A stretch of 64,000 nt of DNA from the NCBI RefSeq assembly GCF_026151655.1, contig NZ_JAMQPN010000001.1:248001-312000 (forward strand). Reading direction: 5' to 3'. The position numbers and the translations under genes were made by a program. Shown piece by piece: positions 44,897 to 53,798 of the stretch; positions within the stretch are counted from its first letter, which is position 1, and each line of letters starts with the position of its first letter. This DNA comes from Leptospira soteropolitanensis (GTDB taxonomy: Bacteria > Spirochaetota > Leptospiria > Leptospirales > Leptospiraceae). The notes under the pieces were generated by a model, which saw nothing but the letters and a program-made list of their open reading frames with translations, made no database searches and had not been told where the DNA came from.

Positions 44897-45279
44897 GCCA
44901 AGTTGTTTTAGACTCATCCATTTGGATTGAATACTTTAGAAATTCTAATACAAAAATTTCATCACAAGTCGATTTACTCATAGATAGTGGAAATATTTAT
45001 GTTAATGAACTCATATTAGCGGAGTTGGTTCCCCTTCTTAAATTAAAAAAACAAACTCAATTGATCCAAATTTTAGAGTCAATTGAATGTCTTGAATTGA
45101 ATATAGATTGGAAACAACTGATAGATTATCAAACTTTAATTATCCGAAATGGTATCAACCATGTAGGAATACCAGATTTAATCATTGCTCAAAACATAAT
45201 TCAAAACCATGCTACTTTATTTACCTTAGATAAACATTTTAAACTCATGAGTAAGTTCATCAAACTGAATTTATATTAG
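44893..45279 (+). CDS. vapC: VapC-type PIN-domain toxin
   Basis: A 128-aa PIN ribonuclease with acids Asp7 ('VLDSSIWIEYF'), Glu44 ('LAELVPL'), Asp95 ('GIPDLIIAQ') and Asp113 ('TLDKHF') in place. Likely a tRNA-anticodon or rRNA nuclease. It is translationally coupled to its antitoxin and differs in sequence from the PIN toxin at 32349, so the two loci are separate acquisitions. Confidence 0.9.
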   Translation: MSQVVLDSSIWIEYFRNSNTKISSQVDLLIDSGNIYVNELILAELVPLLKLKKQTQLIQILESIECLELNIDWKQLIDYQTLIIRNGINHVGIPDLIIAQNIIQNHATLFTLDKHFKLMSKFIKLNLY

Positions 45280-45376
45280 TAATATTAATGGACTATTTTA
45301 ACTTATGTTGGTTACCGAAATCCTCTAACTATTTACAAATAAACACCAGCAAAGAAAGGTGAAATAAAAAATTATT

Positions 45377-46072
45377 CTAATTATGAAACTTACGTAAATT
45401 CCATATTGGCCAAGATTTAAAAATCTTCTGCTCTTCTACAGATAACGTATCAAAAAATTTGTTTAATTCTTCATTTATTAGCTCTGCGAGGGAAAGATAT
45501 TCAATTTCATTCCCCTTTCGTTGTATTGTTTTTACAATTAGCTTTGTATTTTTATTTTTTAATTCATTTATATTTAAATAGTTTTTTAAATTTCTTTGTA
45601 ATGGTTGATTTTCTAGAAAATGTTTACAATACGTTTCAAATTCTTCAATATTACGTACCAGTTTCAATTCAACAGAAACTGTATCCTTATCCGCAGGGGA
45701 TTTTGACAATATTTCTTTAATATTAAGTGGTAAGAGTAGCTTTACATATATTTTATATTCAGTAATTTCTCTATATATTGATTTTATAAATAATATGCCA
45801 CCATCATTTAAATAATTATTTAAATCTGCCTTTTCTAGTGAAAATTTTTCTGTTTCTTTATAGTCCCGATTTGAACACTTGACTTGAATCGGAATTCTTC
45901 CGAATAATAATTTTTTTTTACCATTATGGTAAGGCTTTTTGAAGAAATTTAAATGCCCGTCCCAAGATAAATCCTTTTCTCCTTCATTAATTTTTGCACT
46001 AATGATTTTACTTTTTCCTAAGAAGATTCTTAATGAAGTTATTCCATCGTGTTCAATATTCTCATTACTCAA
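45377..46072 (-). CDS. DUF4365-like protein, putative PD-(D/E)XK nuclease
   Basis: A 231-aa AT-rich gene. The N-terminal half reads as the DUF4365 fold: Asp38 in 'DLSWDGHLNFF' and Gln63-x-Lys65 in 'RIPIQVKCSNRD', i.e. a D...QxK nuclease core, followed by 'FSLEKADLNNYLNDGGILFIKS'. The rest is a Lys/Asn-rich helical domain ending 'SWPIWNLRKFHN'. Such proteins are often defence-related, but no partner is adjacent; it stands alone between vapC and a lipoprotein gene. I infer a possible anti-phage or transferred origin. Confidence 0.6.
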   Translation of the reverse strand: MSNENIEHDGITSLRIFLGKSKIISAKINEGEKDLSWDGHLNFFKKPYHNGKKKLLFGRIPIQVKCSNRDYKETEKFSLEKADLNNYLNDGGILFIKSIYREITEYKIYVKLLLPLNIKEILSKSPADKDTVSVELKLVRNIEEFETYCKHFLENQPLQRNLKNYLNINELKNKNTKLIVKTIQRKGNEIEYLSLAELINEELNKFFDTLSVEEQKIFKSWPIWNLRKFHN

Positions 46073-46120
46073 TTCTAGTTACCAAGTATATTTTTGCTTA
46101 ATCCACATACTGTTCATACT

Positions 46121-46957
46121 CTATTCCGGTAATTCCAATACCTTGTCTTCTTCTTCCATTGGTTGTTTTGGAATTTCGATTTTTTCGATTCGGATTTCAT
46201 GAACAAAATCAGGATCTTCAAAACGATCTAAAATACTGATTCGTCTGGGGTATTGTTTGTCGTTCCAAACTTCATAGTATCCGTATTTGATCACACCTTT
46301 ATAAAAACTAAAAAGTTCGCGGTAAGTAAACTCCATCCATTCTAAGGCACCACTTGTTTTTTCAAAGTAACCAACGTATTGGTCTGTATCGGGAGTGGCA
46401 TTCACCTGAACAGATGTAAAATATACCACTTCATAGTCTTGGCCTAATTTTTGAGTTGGACCTGCATATTGGATGATGGGGTATTCTGTCAGTCGCCAAG
46501 GTAGTGTTAGATACAAACGAAGGGATTCTAAGTAAACTCGAACTTCATCGTCACCAGTAAAAACTTTTCCTGTATCAGCGGCAATTTGATAAGTATCTTT
46601 TTTAACAAGGCCAAGGATAAGACCTTTTTTTTCACCACCAAGGAATTCCACTTCCATTGCATCTTTCTCAAAATCCAAATACACGCGAAGTCTTTGTTCC
46701 GATTCTTTGATCGGCGTAAAAAATCGAACAAACTTAGAATGCCAAACATCCTTCAATACAAATTGAATTTGTTTGTATCCTTTCCAATCACCCGGTGTGA
46801 GTTCTTTCACCGGTGGGTTTGTAATAATCGACAATCCTTTCTTTTTTAAGTCAGGATTGAAGCCTTCTTTTTGTAAGGTGGGGGGGCGTAGGTCGGCCAA
46901 AGAACAAGAAATAAAAAATAAAGAAATAGAAATGAGTAAAACATGGTAACGAAACAT
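46121..46957 (-). CDS. Putative lipoprotein of unknown function
   Basis: From the ATG at 46957 the protein is 278 aa: signal peptide MFRYHVLLISISLFFISC, where FISC is a good spirochaetal lipobox (Cys18). The open frame extends 12 codons upstream but that would spoil the signal. The mature part has beta-strand-like segments ('QIQFVLKDVWHSKFVRFF', 'QDYEVVYFTSVQVNATPDT') and a C-terminal acidic stretch. No family recognised. Confidence 0.7.
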   Translation of the reverse strand: MFRYHVLLISISLFFISCSLADLRPPTLQKEGFNPDLKKKGLSIITNPPVKELTPGDWKGYKQIQFVLKDVWHSKFVRFFTPIKESEQRLRVYLDFEKDAMEVEFLGGEKKGLILGLVKKDTYQIAADTGKVFTGDDEVRVYLESLRLYLTLPWRLTEYPIIQYAGPTQKLGQDYEVVYFTSVQVNATPDTDQYVGYFEKTSGALEWMEFTYRELFSFYKGVIKYGYYEVWNDKQYPRRISILDRFEDPDFVHEIRIEKIEIPKQPMEEEDKVLELPE

Positions 46958-47107
46958 TGATTCCAGAATGAAGCAAAAACGGTCCTCTGTCAATAGGGAA
47001 AGTAAACCAGTTCAACTGAACTTAAGCAGAGATTGATAGGTTATCGAATTTTAAAAGAATCAAATGAGAAATTAGATAAATGTAGAATGAAGACTTAAAA
47101 CAATGAA

Positions 47108-47148
47108 GAAAGAGAGAGGAAAGGTCGGAGTCCCGACCCTCTCTTTTT
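47108..47148 (-). terminator. Bidirectional hairpin terminator after phasin-like gene
   Basis: GGTCGG and CCGACC pair around a 4-nt loop (about 47123-47138), extended by GAGAG/CTCTC after a 5-6 nt internal bulge. Plus-strand TTTTT follows (47143-47147); on the minus strand CTTTCTTC follows. It lies about 10 bp past the stop at 47158. Confidence 0.7.
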
Positions 47149-47157
47149 AAATGATAC

Positions 47158-47529
47158 TTATGCTTTTGCAGCACCTGTTTTTTTGATAGATTCCGCAACT
47201 TCATTGATTTTTGCTTTTACCGATTCGATTTTTCCTTCAGGCATTTTCGCTTTGATTTCTTCAGCGATTTTGTTGTAGTTTTCTACGATTTTAGAACGAG
47301 TTTCGTCGTAGTTTTTTCCAGCAACACTAGAGAATTCTTTAATGTCTGTTAGGATTTTGTCAACGGATTGGCGAATTTTTACAGAATCTTCCGTATTGTC
47401 CAAAGCACCTTTGGATACTAATTCATTGTAAGTTGTTTCCAACTGAGTTTTTGCTTTTTCAAGACCTTCTTTTCCCGATTGGAAAAGTCCGATTCCTGCG
47501 TTAAGAATGTCCATGATTTGTTTTTCCAT
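47158..47529 (-). CDS. Phasin-like protein
   Basis: A 123-aa, all-helical protein of the phasin/PhaF-PhaI type: '[31 protein letters not shown]'-type amphipathic start, heptad-like helices and '[20 protein letters not shown]' at the end. Phasins coat polyhydroxyalkanoate granules. The start ATG has a clear AGGAG site 7 nt upstream. No phaC is nearby. Its promoter region carries two palindromic sites (47555-47569 and 47577-47591). Confidence 0.78.
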   Translation of the reverse strand: MEKQIMDILNAGIGLFQSGKEGLEKAKTQLETTYNELVSKGALDNTEDSVKIRQSVDKILTDIKEFSSVAGKNYDETRSKIVENYNKIAEEIKAKMPEGKIESVKAKINEVAESIKKTGAAKA

Positions 47530-47554
47530 AATTTAGCTCCTGGTTTTCACCTAT

Positions 47555-47591
47555 TTGTGCATTGCACAACACAGTTATGTGCGTTGCACAA
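47555..47591 (-). promoter_or_regulatory. Twin palindromic operator in the phasin promoter
   Basis: TTGTGC-ATT-GCACAA (47555-47569) is a perfect 6-bp inverted repeat; ATGTGC-GTT-GCACAA (47577-47591) is the same with one mismatch. Centres are 22 bp apart. On the minus strand a possible -35 TTGTCT lies just upstream of the distal site, so a bound repressor would block the promoter. The TGC-N-GCA pattern resembles PhaR-type phasin repressor sites (inference). Confidence 0.6.
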
Positions 47592-47688
47592 ATTTAGACA
47601 AGTACTTTTTCTAGGGGAAAATCGATTTTTTTTAGATTTTTTTCGTAGTCTCTTTTGCGATTCAATTCTAGAAAATTCTCCAAACAAA

Positions 47689-48567
47689 ATGCAGACTGAA
47701 ATCAAAAACATTCCCATGATCCATTTAACAGATGTTCATGAGGATGACAAAAATCCTTATTTCTACGTTGGTCGTTTGGAAGAATTGCCAAATGAATTCC
47801 AGGACTTTGATAGTTCCCATAGACATTCTTATTATGCGTTATTCTTTTTTACGGAAGGAGAAGGAACCCACTCCATCGATTTCCATACCCATTCGATTAC
47901 AAACAATAGTCTTTTTTTCTTAAGGCCGGGCCAAGTGCATTCCTGGACTTTTTCCAAACCAGTAAAAGGTTTTGCCTTAAAGATTTATCCTGATTACCTC
48001 TCCGAACATGGCGGGCAAGTTACCAGCTTTCAAAACTATCCTTTTTTCCAATTGGGAAATGAAATTTCTAAACTCACCATCCAAGATGGAGACCAATTTA
48101 AAAATGATTTTGAAAGATTACTCGCCGAAAAAAATTCAAAATCAAATCCCAATTCTTCCATGATCTATCTTTTGATTCAGTTGGTTTTGCAACAATCACT
48201 GAAAGAATTTAATACATCTTTTACGGACAAAGTAACCGTCGATTCCAAGTTATCGGATTTCTTTCGTTTATTAGAAAATCATTTCAAAGACCAAAAAACA
48301 ACTTCGTATTATGCAAAACAAATTGGGACTTCTTCTGGAAATTTAAACCAACTCTGCCAAAAAAAATATGGAAAATCGGCAAAATCAATTATCCAAGAAA
48401 GGTTGGTTTTGGAAATCAAACGGCTGTTACTACATTCTGATTTGAATATAAACCAAATTGCTTTGACTTTAGGTTTCGAAGATAATTCCTATTTTAGTAA
48501 ATTTTTTAAAAATCATACCGACAACTCACCGGAAAATTTTAGACGTTTGAAACGAAAACTACCATAA
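47689..48567 (+). CDS. AraC-family transcriptional regulator
   Basis: From the ATG at 47689 the protein is 292 aa; the longer open frame upstream runs through the phasin promoter and gene. The N-terminal cupin-like sensor contains 'SSHRHSYYALFFFTEGEG' and 'LFFLRPGQVHSW'. The C-terminal AraC HTH has 'YAKQIGTSSGNLNQLCQKKYGKSAKSII' and 'INQIALTLGFEDNSYFSKFFKNHTDNSPENFRRL'. It is divergent from the phasin gene and 74 bp upstream of a DoxX gene, its most likely target. Confidence 0.9.
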   Translation: MQTEIKNIPMIHLTDVHEDDKNPYFYVGRLEELPNEFQDFDSSHRHSYYALFFFTEGEGTHSIDFHTHSITNNSLFFLRPGQVHSWTFSKPVKGFALKIYPDYLSEHGGQVTSFQNYPFFQLGNEISKLTIQDGDQFKNDFERLLAEKNSKSNPNSSMIYLLIQLVLQQSLKEFNTSFTDKVTVDSKLSDFFRLLENHFKDQKTTSYYAKQIGTSSGNLNQLCQKKYGKSAKSIIQERLVLEIKRLLLHSDLNINQIALTLGFEDNSYFSKFFKNHTDNSPENFRRLKRKLP

Positions 48568-48641
48568 AAATCAGATTCTCTCCATTTACCAACTTCTCTT
48601 TTTCCATAAGATAGAACCAACACTTAGAAAAGGATATATAA

Positions 48642-49091
48642 ATGTTAGAAAAGTTATTCTACACAGAAACAAGTTGGTTTTTTACCTTACTCAGACTGGT
48701 TTTAGGTTTTGTGATTTTGCCACACGGATTGCAAAAGTTATGCGGATGGTTTGGAGGGTATGGATTTGCTGCCACTTTGGATTTTTTTAAATCGGAAGGA
48801 ATCCCCTATGCCATTGGATTTTTAGTCATTGTAGCAGAATCCTTTGGGGCACTTGGACTCATTTTTGGACTCTTCACAAGACTTTCTTCATTTGGAATTG
48901 CCCTTACCATGTTGGGAGCTGCGGTTTATGTGAGAAAAAATGGTTTTTTTATGAACTGGTTCAACCAACAAGCCGGTGAGGGATTTGAATACCATATCTT
49001 AGCCATTGGAATTGCTTTGATTTTGATGGTCGCCGGCGGAGGCCAACTAGCACTTGATAGTTGGATTGCGAACAAAGTTCATTCCAACTAA
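48642..49091 (+). CDS. DoxX-family membrane protein
   Basis: A 149-aa protein with four transmembrane helices: 'RLVLGFVILPHGLQKLCGWFGGYG' is the DoxX signature, followed by 'AESFGALGLIFGLFTRLSSFG'. DoxX proteins are linked to quinone or sulfur redox and oxidative-stress resistance, the role being poorly defined. Good ribosome-binding site AAGGA. Downstream of the AraC regulator on the same strand. Confidence 0.88.
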   Translation: MLEKLFYTETSWFFTLLRLVLGFVILPHGLQKLCGWFGGYGFAATLDFFKSEGIPYAIGFLVIVAESFGALGLIFGLFTRLSSFGIALTMLGAAVYVRKNGFFMNWFNQQAGEGFEYHILAIGIALILMVAGGGQLALDSWIANKVHSN

Positions 49092-49182
49092 ATTCACTAG
49101 GTACCTGTGTCCGTCAGATTTAGATATTACCATGAGTATTAACTGAGTTAAAACAGAATTAAAACTGGCTGGAATACAAAAT

Positions 49183-49226
49183 CAAAATACAACCGTCCCC
49201 TCGCAAGAATGGATAGTTGTATTTTG
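49183..49226 (-). terminator. Inverted repeat after the malic enzyme gene
   Basis: CAAAATACAAC (49183-49193) and GTTGTATTTTG (49216-49226) form a perfect 11-bp stem with a 22-nt loop, between the convergent doxX and malic enzyme genes. On the minus strand it is followed by ATTTTGTATT, so termination of the malic enzyme transcript is likely. Confidence 0.55.
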
Positions 49227-49232
49227 TTGGAT

Positions 49233-50534
49233 TTAGTCGGTAAGGATTTCTAACGCGCTGATTGGCTCTTGTTGTTGGGCCATGATCGATTCCAAAAACT
49301 TTACATAAGCTTCTCGGCCTGGATACTCAACTTGGTTCACACCTGTTTTGACAGCAGCTTCTGCCACCGCAGGTGCCACATGGTAAAGAACTCTTGAGTC
49401 CAAAGGTTTTGGAATGATATAATCAGCGCCAAATCGAATTTCTTTTTCGTTATAAGCTTCAGAAACTTCGATTGGAACCGGAAGTTTAGTGAGTTCACTT
49501 AATGCATACGCCGCAGCCAACTTCATTTCCATATTGACTACTTTTGCACGAACATCTAAAGCCCCACGAAAGATAAATGGAAATCCAAGTACGTTGTTGA
49601 CTTGGTTATGATAATCACTGCGACCCGTTGCCATAATGAGGTCTGGCCTTGCACGTTTTGCATCTGGATAAGGAATTTCTGGATCGGGATTGGCAAGAGC
49701 AAACATAATGGGTTTCTCAGCCATCGTTTTGACCATTGCTTCTGTTACAACATTGGCAACGGACACTCCAATAAATAAATCCGTTCCAGGAAAAATATCT
49801 TCTAATGTTTCTGCATCGGTTTTGCGGACAAAAGGTAACTTCGTTTCATGTAAGTTAATTCGTTTGTGATTGATAACACCACGAGAATCCAACATATAAA
49901 TGGATTCATGTTTAACCCCGATATGTGTTAACATCTCAGCAATCGAAATGGCAGCAGCCCCTGCTCCGTTGATCACAACTTTTATGTTACCAGCTTTTTT
50001 ACCGGTGATCTCTAATGAATTGAGTAGAGCCGCAGTTGAAATGATCGCAGTTCCATGTTGGTCATCATGAAAAACAGGAATCTTCATACTTTCATCTAAT
50101 GTTTTTTCTATATGAAAACATTCCGGCGCACGGATGTCCTCTAAATTGATTCCACCAAACGTTGGTTCGAGGGCCTTTACAATTGTGATGAATTTTTCAG
50201 GATCTGTTTCATTAATTTCAATATCAAAGACATCAATACCGGCAAATTTTTTGAATAAAACTGCCTTTCCTTCCATCACTGGTTTTCCAGCGGAAGCTCC
50301 AATATTTCCAAGACCTAAAATGGCAGTTCCATTGGTGATGATTCCGACTAAGTTTCCTCGGTTTGTGTATTCATAAACAAGATCAGGTTGTTTTTCTATT
50401 TCGAGGCAAGGGTAAGCGACTCCCGGTGAGTAGGCCAAGGACAGGTCGTAACTGTTCTCCGTTGGTTTTGTCGGAACTACTTTGGTTTTTCCTTTTGGAA
50501 ACCTAGAGTGATACTCAAGTGCGCTATTTTTCAT
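49233..50534 (-). CDS. NAD(P)-dependent malic enzyme (short form)
   Basis: This enzyme oxidatively decarboxylates malate to pyruvate. The 433-aa protein is the catalytic half only, without the phosphotransacetylase-like domain of MaeB. Motifs: '[14 protein letters not shown]' (Tyr), '[19 protein letters not shown]' (catalytic Lys), '[10 protein letters not shown]' (metal acids), '[16 protein letters not shown]' (dinucleotide fold) and '[10 protein letters not shown]'. Leptospires rely on fatty-acid carbon, for which malic enzyme can supply NADPH and pyruvate. Cofactor preference not assignable. Confidence 0.95.
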   Translation of the reverse strand: MKNSALEYHSRFPKGKTKVVPTKPTENSYDLSLAYSPGVAYPCLEIEKQPDLVYEYTNRGNLVGIITNGTAILGLGNIGASAGKPVMEGKAVLFKKFAGIDVFDIEINETDPEKFITIVKALEPTFGGINLEDIRAPECFHIEKTLDESMKIPVFHDDQHGTAIISTAALLNSLEITGKKAGNIKVVINGAGAAAISIAEMLTHIGVKHESIYMLDSRGVINHKRINLHETKLPFVRKTDAETLEDIFPGTDLFIGVSVANVVTEAMVKTMAEKPIMFALANPDPEIPYPDAKRARPDLIMATGRSDYHNQVNNVLGFPFIFRGALDVRAKVVNMEMKLAAAYALSELTKLPVPIEVSEAYNEKEIRFGADYIIPKPLDSRVLYHVAPAVAEAAVKTGVNQVEYPGREAYVKFLESIMAQQQEPISALEILTD

Positions 50535-50668
50535 GGTCTATTTTCCCATGATTTATGATTCAATGGAAAATCCTAGAATAAATTGGAGGAATAGCCTTTC
50601 AAAAAAGGTTGATGGAAGTTCTATGTCCCTTTAGATAAAGACCTTACGAAAAGCCATAGGGGGCAAAT

Positions 50669-51385
50669 TTGGAACTAGTTGGAGAATTTTTTGGAACTGC
50701 TGTTCTCATTCTACTTGGTGACGGTGTAGTTGCCGGTGTTTTATTAGAAAAGTCAAAGGCAAAAGACGGGGGATGGATCACAATCACCACAGCATGGGCT
50801 CTTGCGGTCTGTTTCGGTGTTTTGGTGGCAAAGGCCTTGGGAAGTCCTGGTGCCCATTTGAATCCCGCTGTCACACTTTCTGCTTGTATCCAGTCGGGTG
50901 ATTTTTCCAGCTTTCTCCCCTATAGCCTAGCCCAGGTCGCAGGTGGTGCGCTAGGAGCCACCCTCGTGTATTTACACTACCTTCCCCATTGGAAAGAAAC
51001 CAAAGATTCTGGAACCATTCTAGCCGTTTTCTCCACATCACCGGCCATCAAACACACTACCTCCAATGTCATCAGCGAAGGACTTGGGACCTTTCTTCTC
51101 ATCCTTGGAATCCATGCAATCTTTTCTCCGTTTAACGGTGGGGCCACAGGTGTTGTGGGAACCGGATTTGTGGCTCTTCTTGTCTGGGCCATTGGACTTT
51201 CTATGGGCGGCACTACTGGTTATGCGATTAACCCTGCACGCGACTTAGGACCAAGGATCGCTCATTGGTTATTGCCCATCCCCAACAAAGGAAATTCCAA
51301 TTGGAAGTATGCATGGCTTCCCGTGGTGATTCCGTTAGTGGGTGGTGGGCTTGCGGCAGTTGTGATCAGGTGGGGGATAGGGTAA
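50669..51385 (+). CDS. glpF: Aquaglyceroporin (MIP family)
   Basis: A 238-aa channel with six transmembrane helices and both NPA loops: 'HLNPAVTLSACIQ' and 'YAINPARDLGPRIAHW'. The residue after the second NPA is Arg then Asp ('NPARD'), the Asp being typical of glycerol facilitators. The start is a TTG with AGGGGG 5 nt upstream. No glpK/glpD is adjacent in this window, so it is likely a lone gene. Confidence 0.92.
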   Translation: MELVGEFFGTAVLILLGDGVVAGVLLEKSKAKDGGWITITTAWALAVCFGVLVAKALGSPGAHLNPAVTLSACIQSGDFSSFLPYSLAQVAGGALGATLVYLHYLPHWKETKDSGTILAVFSTSPAIKHTTSNVISEGLGTFLLILGIHAIFSPFNGGATGVVGTGFVALLVWAIGLSMGGTTGYAINPARDLGPRIAHWLLPIPNKGNSNWKYAWLPVVIPLVGGGLAAVVIRWGIG

Positions 51386-51782
51386 CGGGCGTAAGTTGTT
51401 TATAATCAATAAGATTGGAATTTCAAATTCAGAAAATCCAATCTTATACAAATGTAAAATTCAAAACAGAAATCTTATCCAAACTTACACATTACCTAAT
51501 GTGAAATTGCTTTTCCAACTCCTCACAACAATTACCATCCCCATAATTCCCATCCAACTTCGAACAAATCTAAAATTATTGAAAAATAAACTTTCATTAA
51601 TCAATATATATACATCAGAAAAATATTGACCTGGTTTATTTTAGAAAATTAATGATTAACAACAGATATTCGATTGTTTCAAGATATAAGAAACTTTGAA
51701 TCAATAATAAAGTTAACGAATCAATTAGAATATTCATAAAACAAGATATTACATTTAACCTAACGGAAAACTATATAGGACC
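51386..51782. other. AT-rich intergenic region with an inverted repeat
   Basis: No gene recognised in these about 400 bp. ATAAGATTGGA (51409-51419) and TCCAATCTTAT (51437-51447) form a perfect 11-bp stem with a 17-nt loop, 24 bp after glpF; likely a terminator though no T run follows. A smaller stem CACATT-ACCT-AATGTG follows near 51487. The right part should hold the promoter of the next gene. Confidence 0.45.
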
Positions 51783-52403
51783 ATGAAACATAAATTAATC
51801 CTTCTTTGCCTCGTAACCTTCCCCATCCTCACGATTTTCGCTACAGAATCAGAAACTTTAGATACTTTTCGTGGAATCAACTTCTCTACTACTGAAGCAC
51901 AAAAAATAAAAGCCATGTCCATCTTCGTTCCCCAAGCAGCAAAACGATCTGACTCCATTCACATGAAAGAAAAGTTTCCAATCACTTTCTTTAAAGCAGA
52001 CTGCATCCAAGAAAAGGAATGTTTTTCCCTACTCATTGCTGTTTCAGTCATACCTGAATCAATCAAATCCTTTGATACATTGGTAGAAGAATCAAGGGCT
52101 ACTGATTTTGGCAATCCACCATACGAAGTAAACAAATGGGTCGAACTCCTTACATTTAAAACAGACAAAACAAAGATACTAATGGGGCCAGGGGAATTAC
52201 TGGGAACAAAGATAAACGCTTTTTATTATATGAAAGATAGCAACGAAACTTACAGAGTTTCAATGAACCTAATCTATCATCCTAAATTTCCAGAGGAAGA
52301 ATGGCAGGACATTCTGATGCATTCGTTTCTCATCTTAAACAGTATCTACATTGAATCAAACACAAAGGGAACAAACAGTCCTATTGAAAAAAGTCATCTA
52401 TGA
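51783..52403 (+). CDS. Exported protein of unknown function
   Basis: A 206-aa protein with a signal peptide (MKHKLILLCLVTFPILTIFA, cleavage near residue 21). The mature part is mixed alpha/beta with two Cys ('DCIQEKECFSLL'), with no recognisable motif. It overlaps by 4 nt the next small gene (ATGA), so the two form a unit. Confidence 0.6.
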   Translation: MKHKLILLCLVTFPILTIFATESETLDTFRGINFSTTEAQKIKAMSIFVPQAAKRSDSIHMKEKFPITFFKADCIQEKECFSLLIAVSVIPESIKSFDTLVEESRATDFGNPPYEVNKWVELLTFKTDKTKILMGPGELLGTKINAFYYMKDSNETYRVSMNLIYHPKFPEEEWQDILMHSFLILNSIYIESNTKGTNSPIEKSHL

Positions 52404-52867
52404 ATCAATACGAAGTTATACTCAATCAAGTCATCGGAAAACATAAAAATCTTTTTGGCAAATCGGCAAATGTAACCATACCGTTTGAAGGTCAAAAAAA
52501 AAATCAAAAGAACATTCGTCTTTTCGATTGGTTTCATATGAGTAAAAACAAAAGAATCGATTTCTATGATCGATTCGGTGACATTGAAGAAGAGAATGTT
52601 CTAGGTAAATACATTATCGATAATGGTGACGATGAAATATTTGCACCAGAACTACGCGAAGGAGTGGTTCCTTTTGCTTATATTGTCGATGATGGAGCCT
52701 CAGGAAACGATTACCAAGTGGAAGGAATTTTGATGATTGACCTCCGGATTACAAAACGTCCTGTTCTAATTGCTGAAGTAGATGGTACGATTGATGGACA
52801 AACACCATTTAAAATGGTATCTTTCGAATCTTTAAAGATAACGTCCGGTAAAAATCAAAGTAGATGA
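52400..52867 (+). CDS. Cytosolic protein of unknown function
   Basis: A 155-aa protein without a signal or membrane segment. Beta-rich middle part 'VPFAYIVDDGASGNDYQVEGILMIDLRITKRPVLIAEVDGTI' with no family I recognise; a distant SMI1/KNR4-like fold is conceivable but unsupported. It is coupled to the secreted protein upstream by a 4-nt overlap and followed by a decayed gene. Confidence 0.55.
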   Translation: MNQYEVILNQVIGKHKNLFGKSANVTIPFEGQKKNQKNIRLFDWFHMSKNKRIDFYDRFGDIEEENVLGKYIIDNGDDEIFAPELREGVVPFAYIVDDGASGNDYQVEGILMIDLRITKRPVLIAEVDGTIDGQTPFKMVSFESLKITSGKNQSR

Positions 52868-52874
52868 TTAGAAT

Positions 52875-53075
52875 ATGAAAAAAGTATGACTCCTGCTAGC
52901 AAAAGGTTTCGAATCTTTTGAAGCCAGTGTTTTCATCGATGTCATCGGTTGGAACCTAGTCGATGGAGACAAAACAACAAAAGTGTCAGACAAAAACAAC
53001 TAGAAGAACTAGGTGCTATTGTTCAAAATTCTCCCAAAGTTATAGATAAGAATATTATCTCTAGTCGCGGATGGC
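52875..53075 (+). pseudogene. Decayed DJ-1/PfpI family gene (internal deletion and stop)
   Basis: The sequence from ATG 52875 reads MKKV, a TGA stop, then 'LLLAKGFESFEASVFIDVIG' and 'WNLVDGD', the N terminus of a DJ-1/PfpI protein. About 20 bp later a different frame continues as 'RQKQLEELGAIVQNSPKVID' then 'KNIISS', the C-terminal part of the same family. About 100 residues, including the nucleophile-elbow Cys, are missing, so this is a remnant. The right limit is approximate. Identification is by family pattern only. Confidence 0.65.
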
Positions 53076-53153
53076 CTATGCTGTTAATAAATCTTTTCAG
53101 AGATGAAAAAAAAGCATTATACTTCCCGAATACTGAGCTAAATTTAAAATTAT

Positions 53154-53546
53154 CTAATCTCCGCTCTGGATCTTCTGAAACACTTCGCAAGATGAAACTG
53201 TTTCAATCTTTCCTTCTTGTAAATCCTTACAACTGAATTGCAAAATTTGTTTGTGACAATCCTTATACGCAGTTTGAATCGCTAATGGATCTGCTCCCAT
53301 TAGTTTGTAAGCGTTACTTTCCCGAAATCGTTTTTGGCATTGAGTTTCATCTAATCTTCCTTCAGTAAACTTTTTAAGATTCTCTGGAATCGATTTCCAT
53401 TCTTTATCTGCACATTCTCTATATTTTGCACAAATCTCCGCTGTCAGACCTAAAGATTCATTTTGCCATTCTACATTCACAATCCCTTTGTCTTTTTTAC
53501 AAGAAACTGCAACCATCAAAACAAAGATAGACAAGAAGGGTAACAT
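53154..53546 (-). CDS. Small Cys-rich lipoprotein
   Basis: From the ATG at 53546 the protein is 130 aa: signal MLPFLSIFVLMVAVSC with a good lipobox ending Cys16, then a helical domain with conserved-looking Cys ('ICAKYRECADKEW', 'ETQCQKRF', 'KDCHKQILQFSCKDL', 'SSCEVFQ'). It resembles the small Cys-helical lipoproteins common in Leptospira. The open frame continues far upstream, but that region carries repeats and no protein-like signal. No clear ribosome-binding site. Confidence 0.65.
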   Translation of the reverse strand: MLPFLSIFVLMVAVSCKKDKGIVNVEWQNESLGLTAEICAKYRECADKEWKSIPENLKKFTEGRLDETQCQKRFRESNAYKLMGADPLAIQTAYKDCHKQILQFSCKDLQEGKIETVSSCEVFQKIQSGD

Positions 53547-53618
53547 TGCGTTTTTCAAATTTGATTTAGGAAGGTATTTTACCGGTCGGTTTTTAATCCC
53601 AATTCGTTTATCATCCGT

Positions 53619-53691
53619 GATTACCTGGGATTTAAACGCATTTCGTATAGCTACAACAATGACCTGGGAGGTTTTATCTGCATTTCGTATA
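53619..53691. repeat. Imperfect direct repeats in the promoter region of the small lipoprotein
   Basis: On the plus strand, T-ACCTGGGA (53622-53630) ... GCATTTCGTATA (53638-53649) recurs as GACCTGGGA (53661-53669) ... GCATTTCGTATA (53680-53691), about 41 bp apart, i.e. four helical turns. ACCGGTCGGT lies at 53581-53590, between the repeats and the gene. These look like regulatory sites for an unknown factor. Confidence 0.45.
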
Positions 53692-53798
53692 TTTCCTTCC
53701 CCATAACTCCGCTTGTTATTTGTATGACGTTTAACTCTGCTCGAATTTATAAAAAATATATTTAGTAAGTTCATAAGTTCTTTTGGTTTTCTCCTTGA

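Noticed and set aside
47479..47688. Open frame upstream of the AraC gene on the plus strand
   Set aside because: It runs antisense through the phasin gene start and its operators, with low-complexity Phe/Leu content; the cupin-HTH protein starts at 47689.
52949..53236. A 95-aa frame downstream of the unknown pair
   Set aside because: Its centre matches the C terminus of a DJ-1/PfpI protein but the frame begins in the wrong phase and ends in unrelated sequence; treated as part of a pseudogene.
53547..53774. N-terminal extension of the small lipoprotein
   Set aside because: It would bury the lipoprotein signal, and the DNA there is explained by direct repeats and promoter-like sites.
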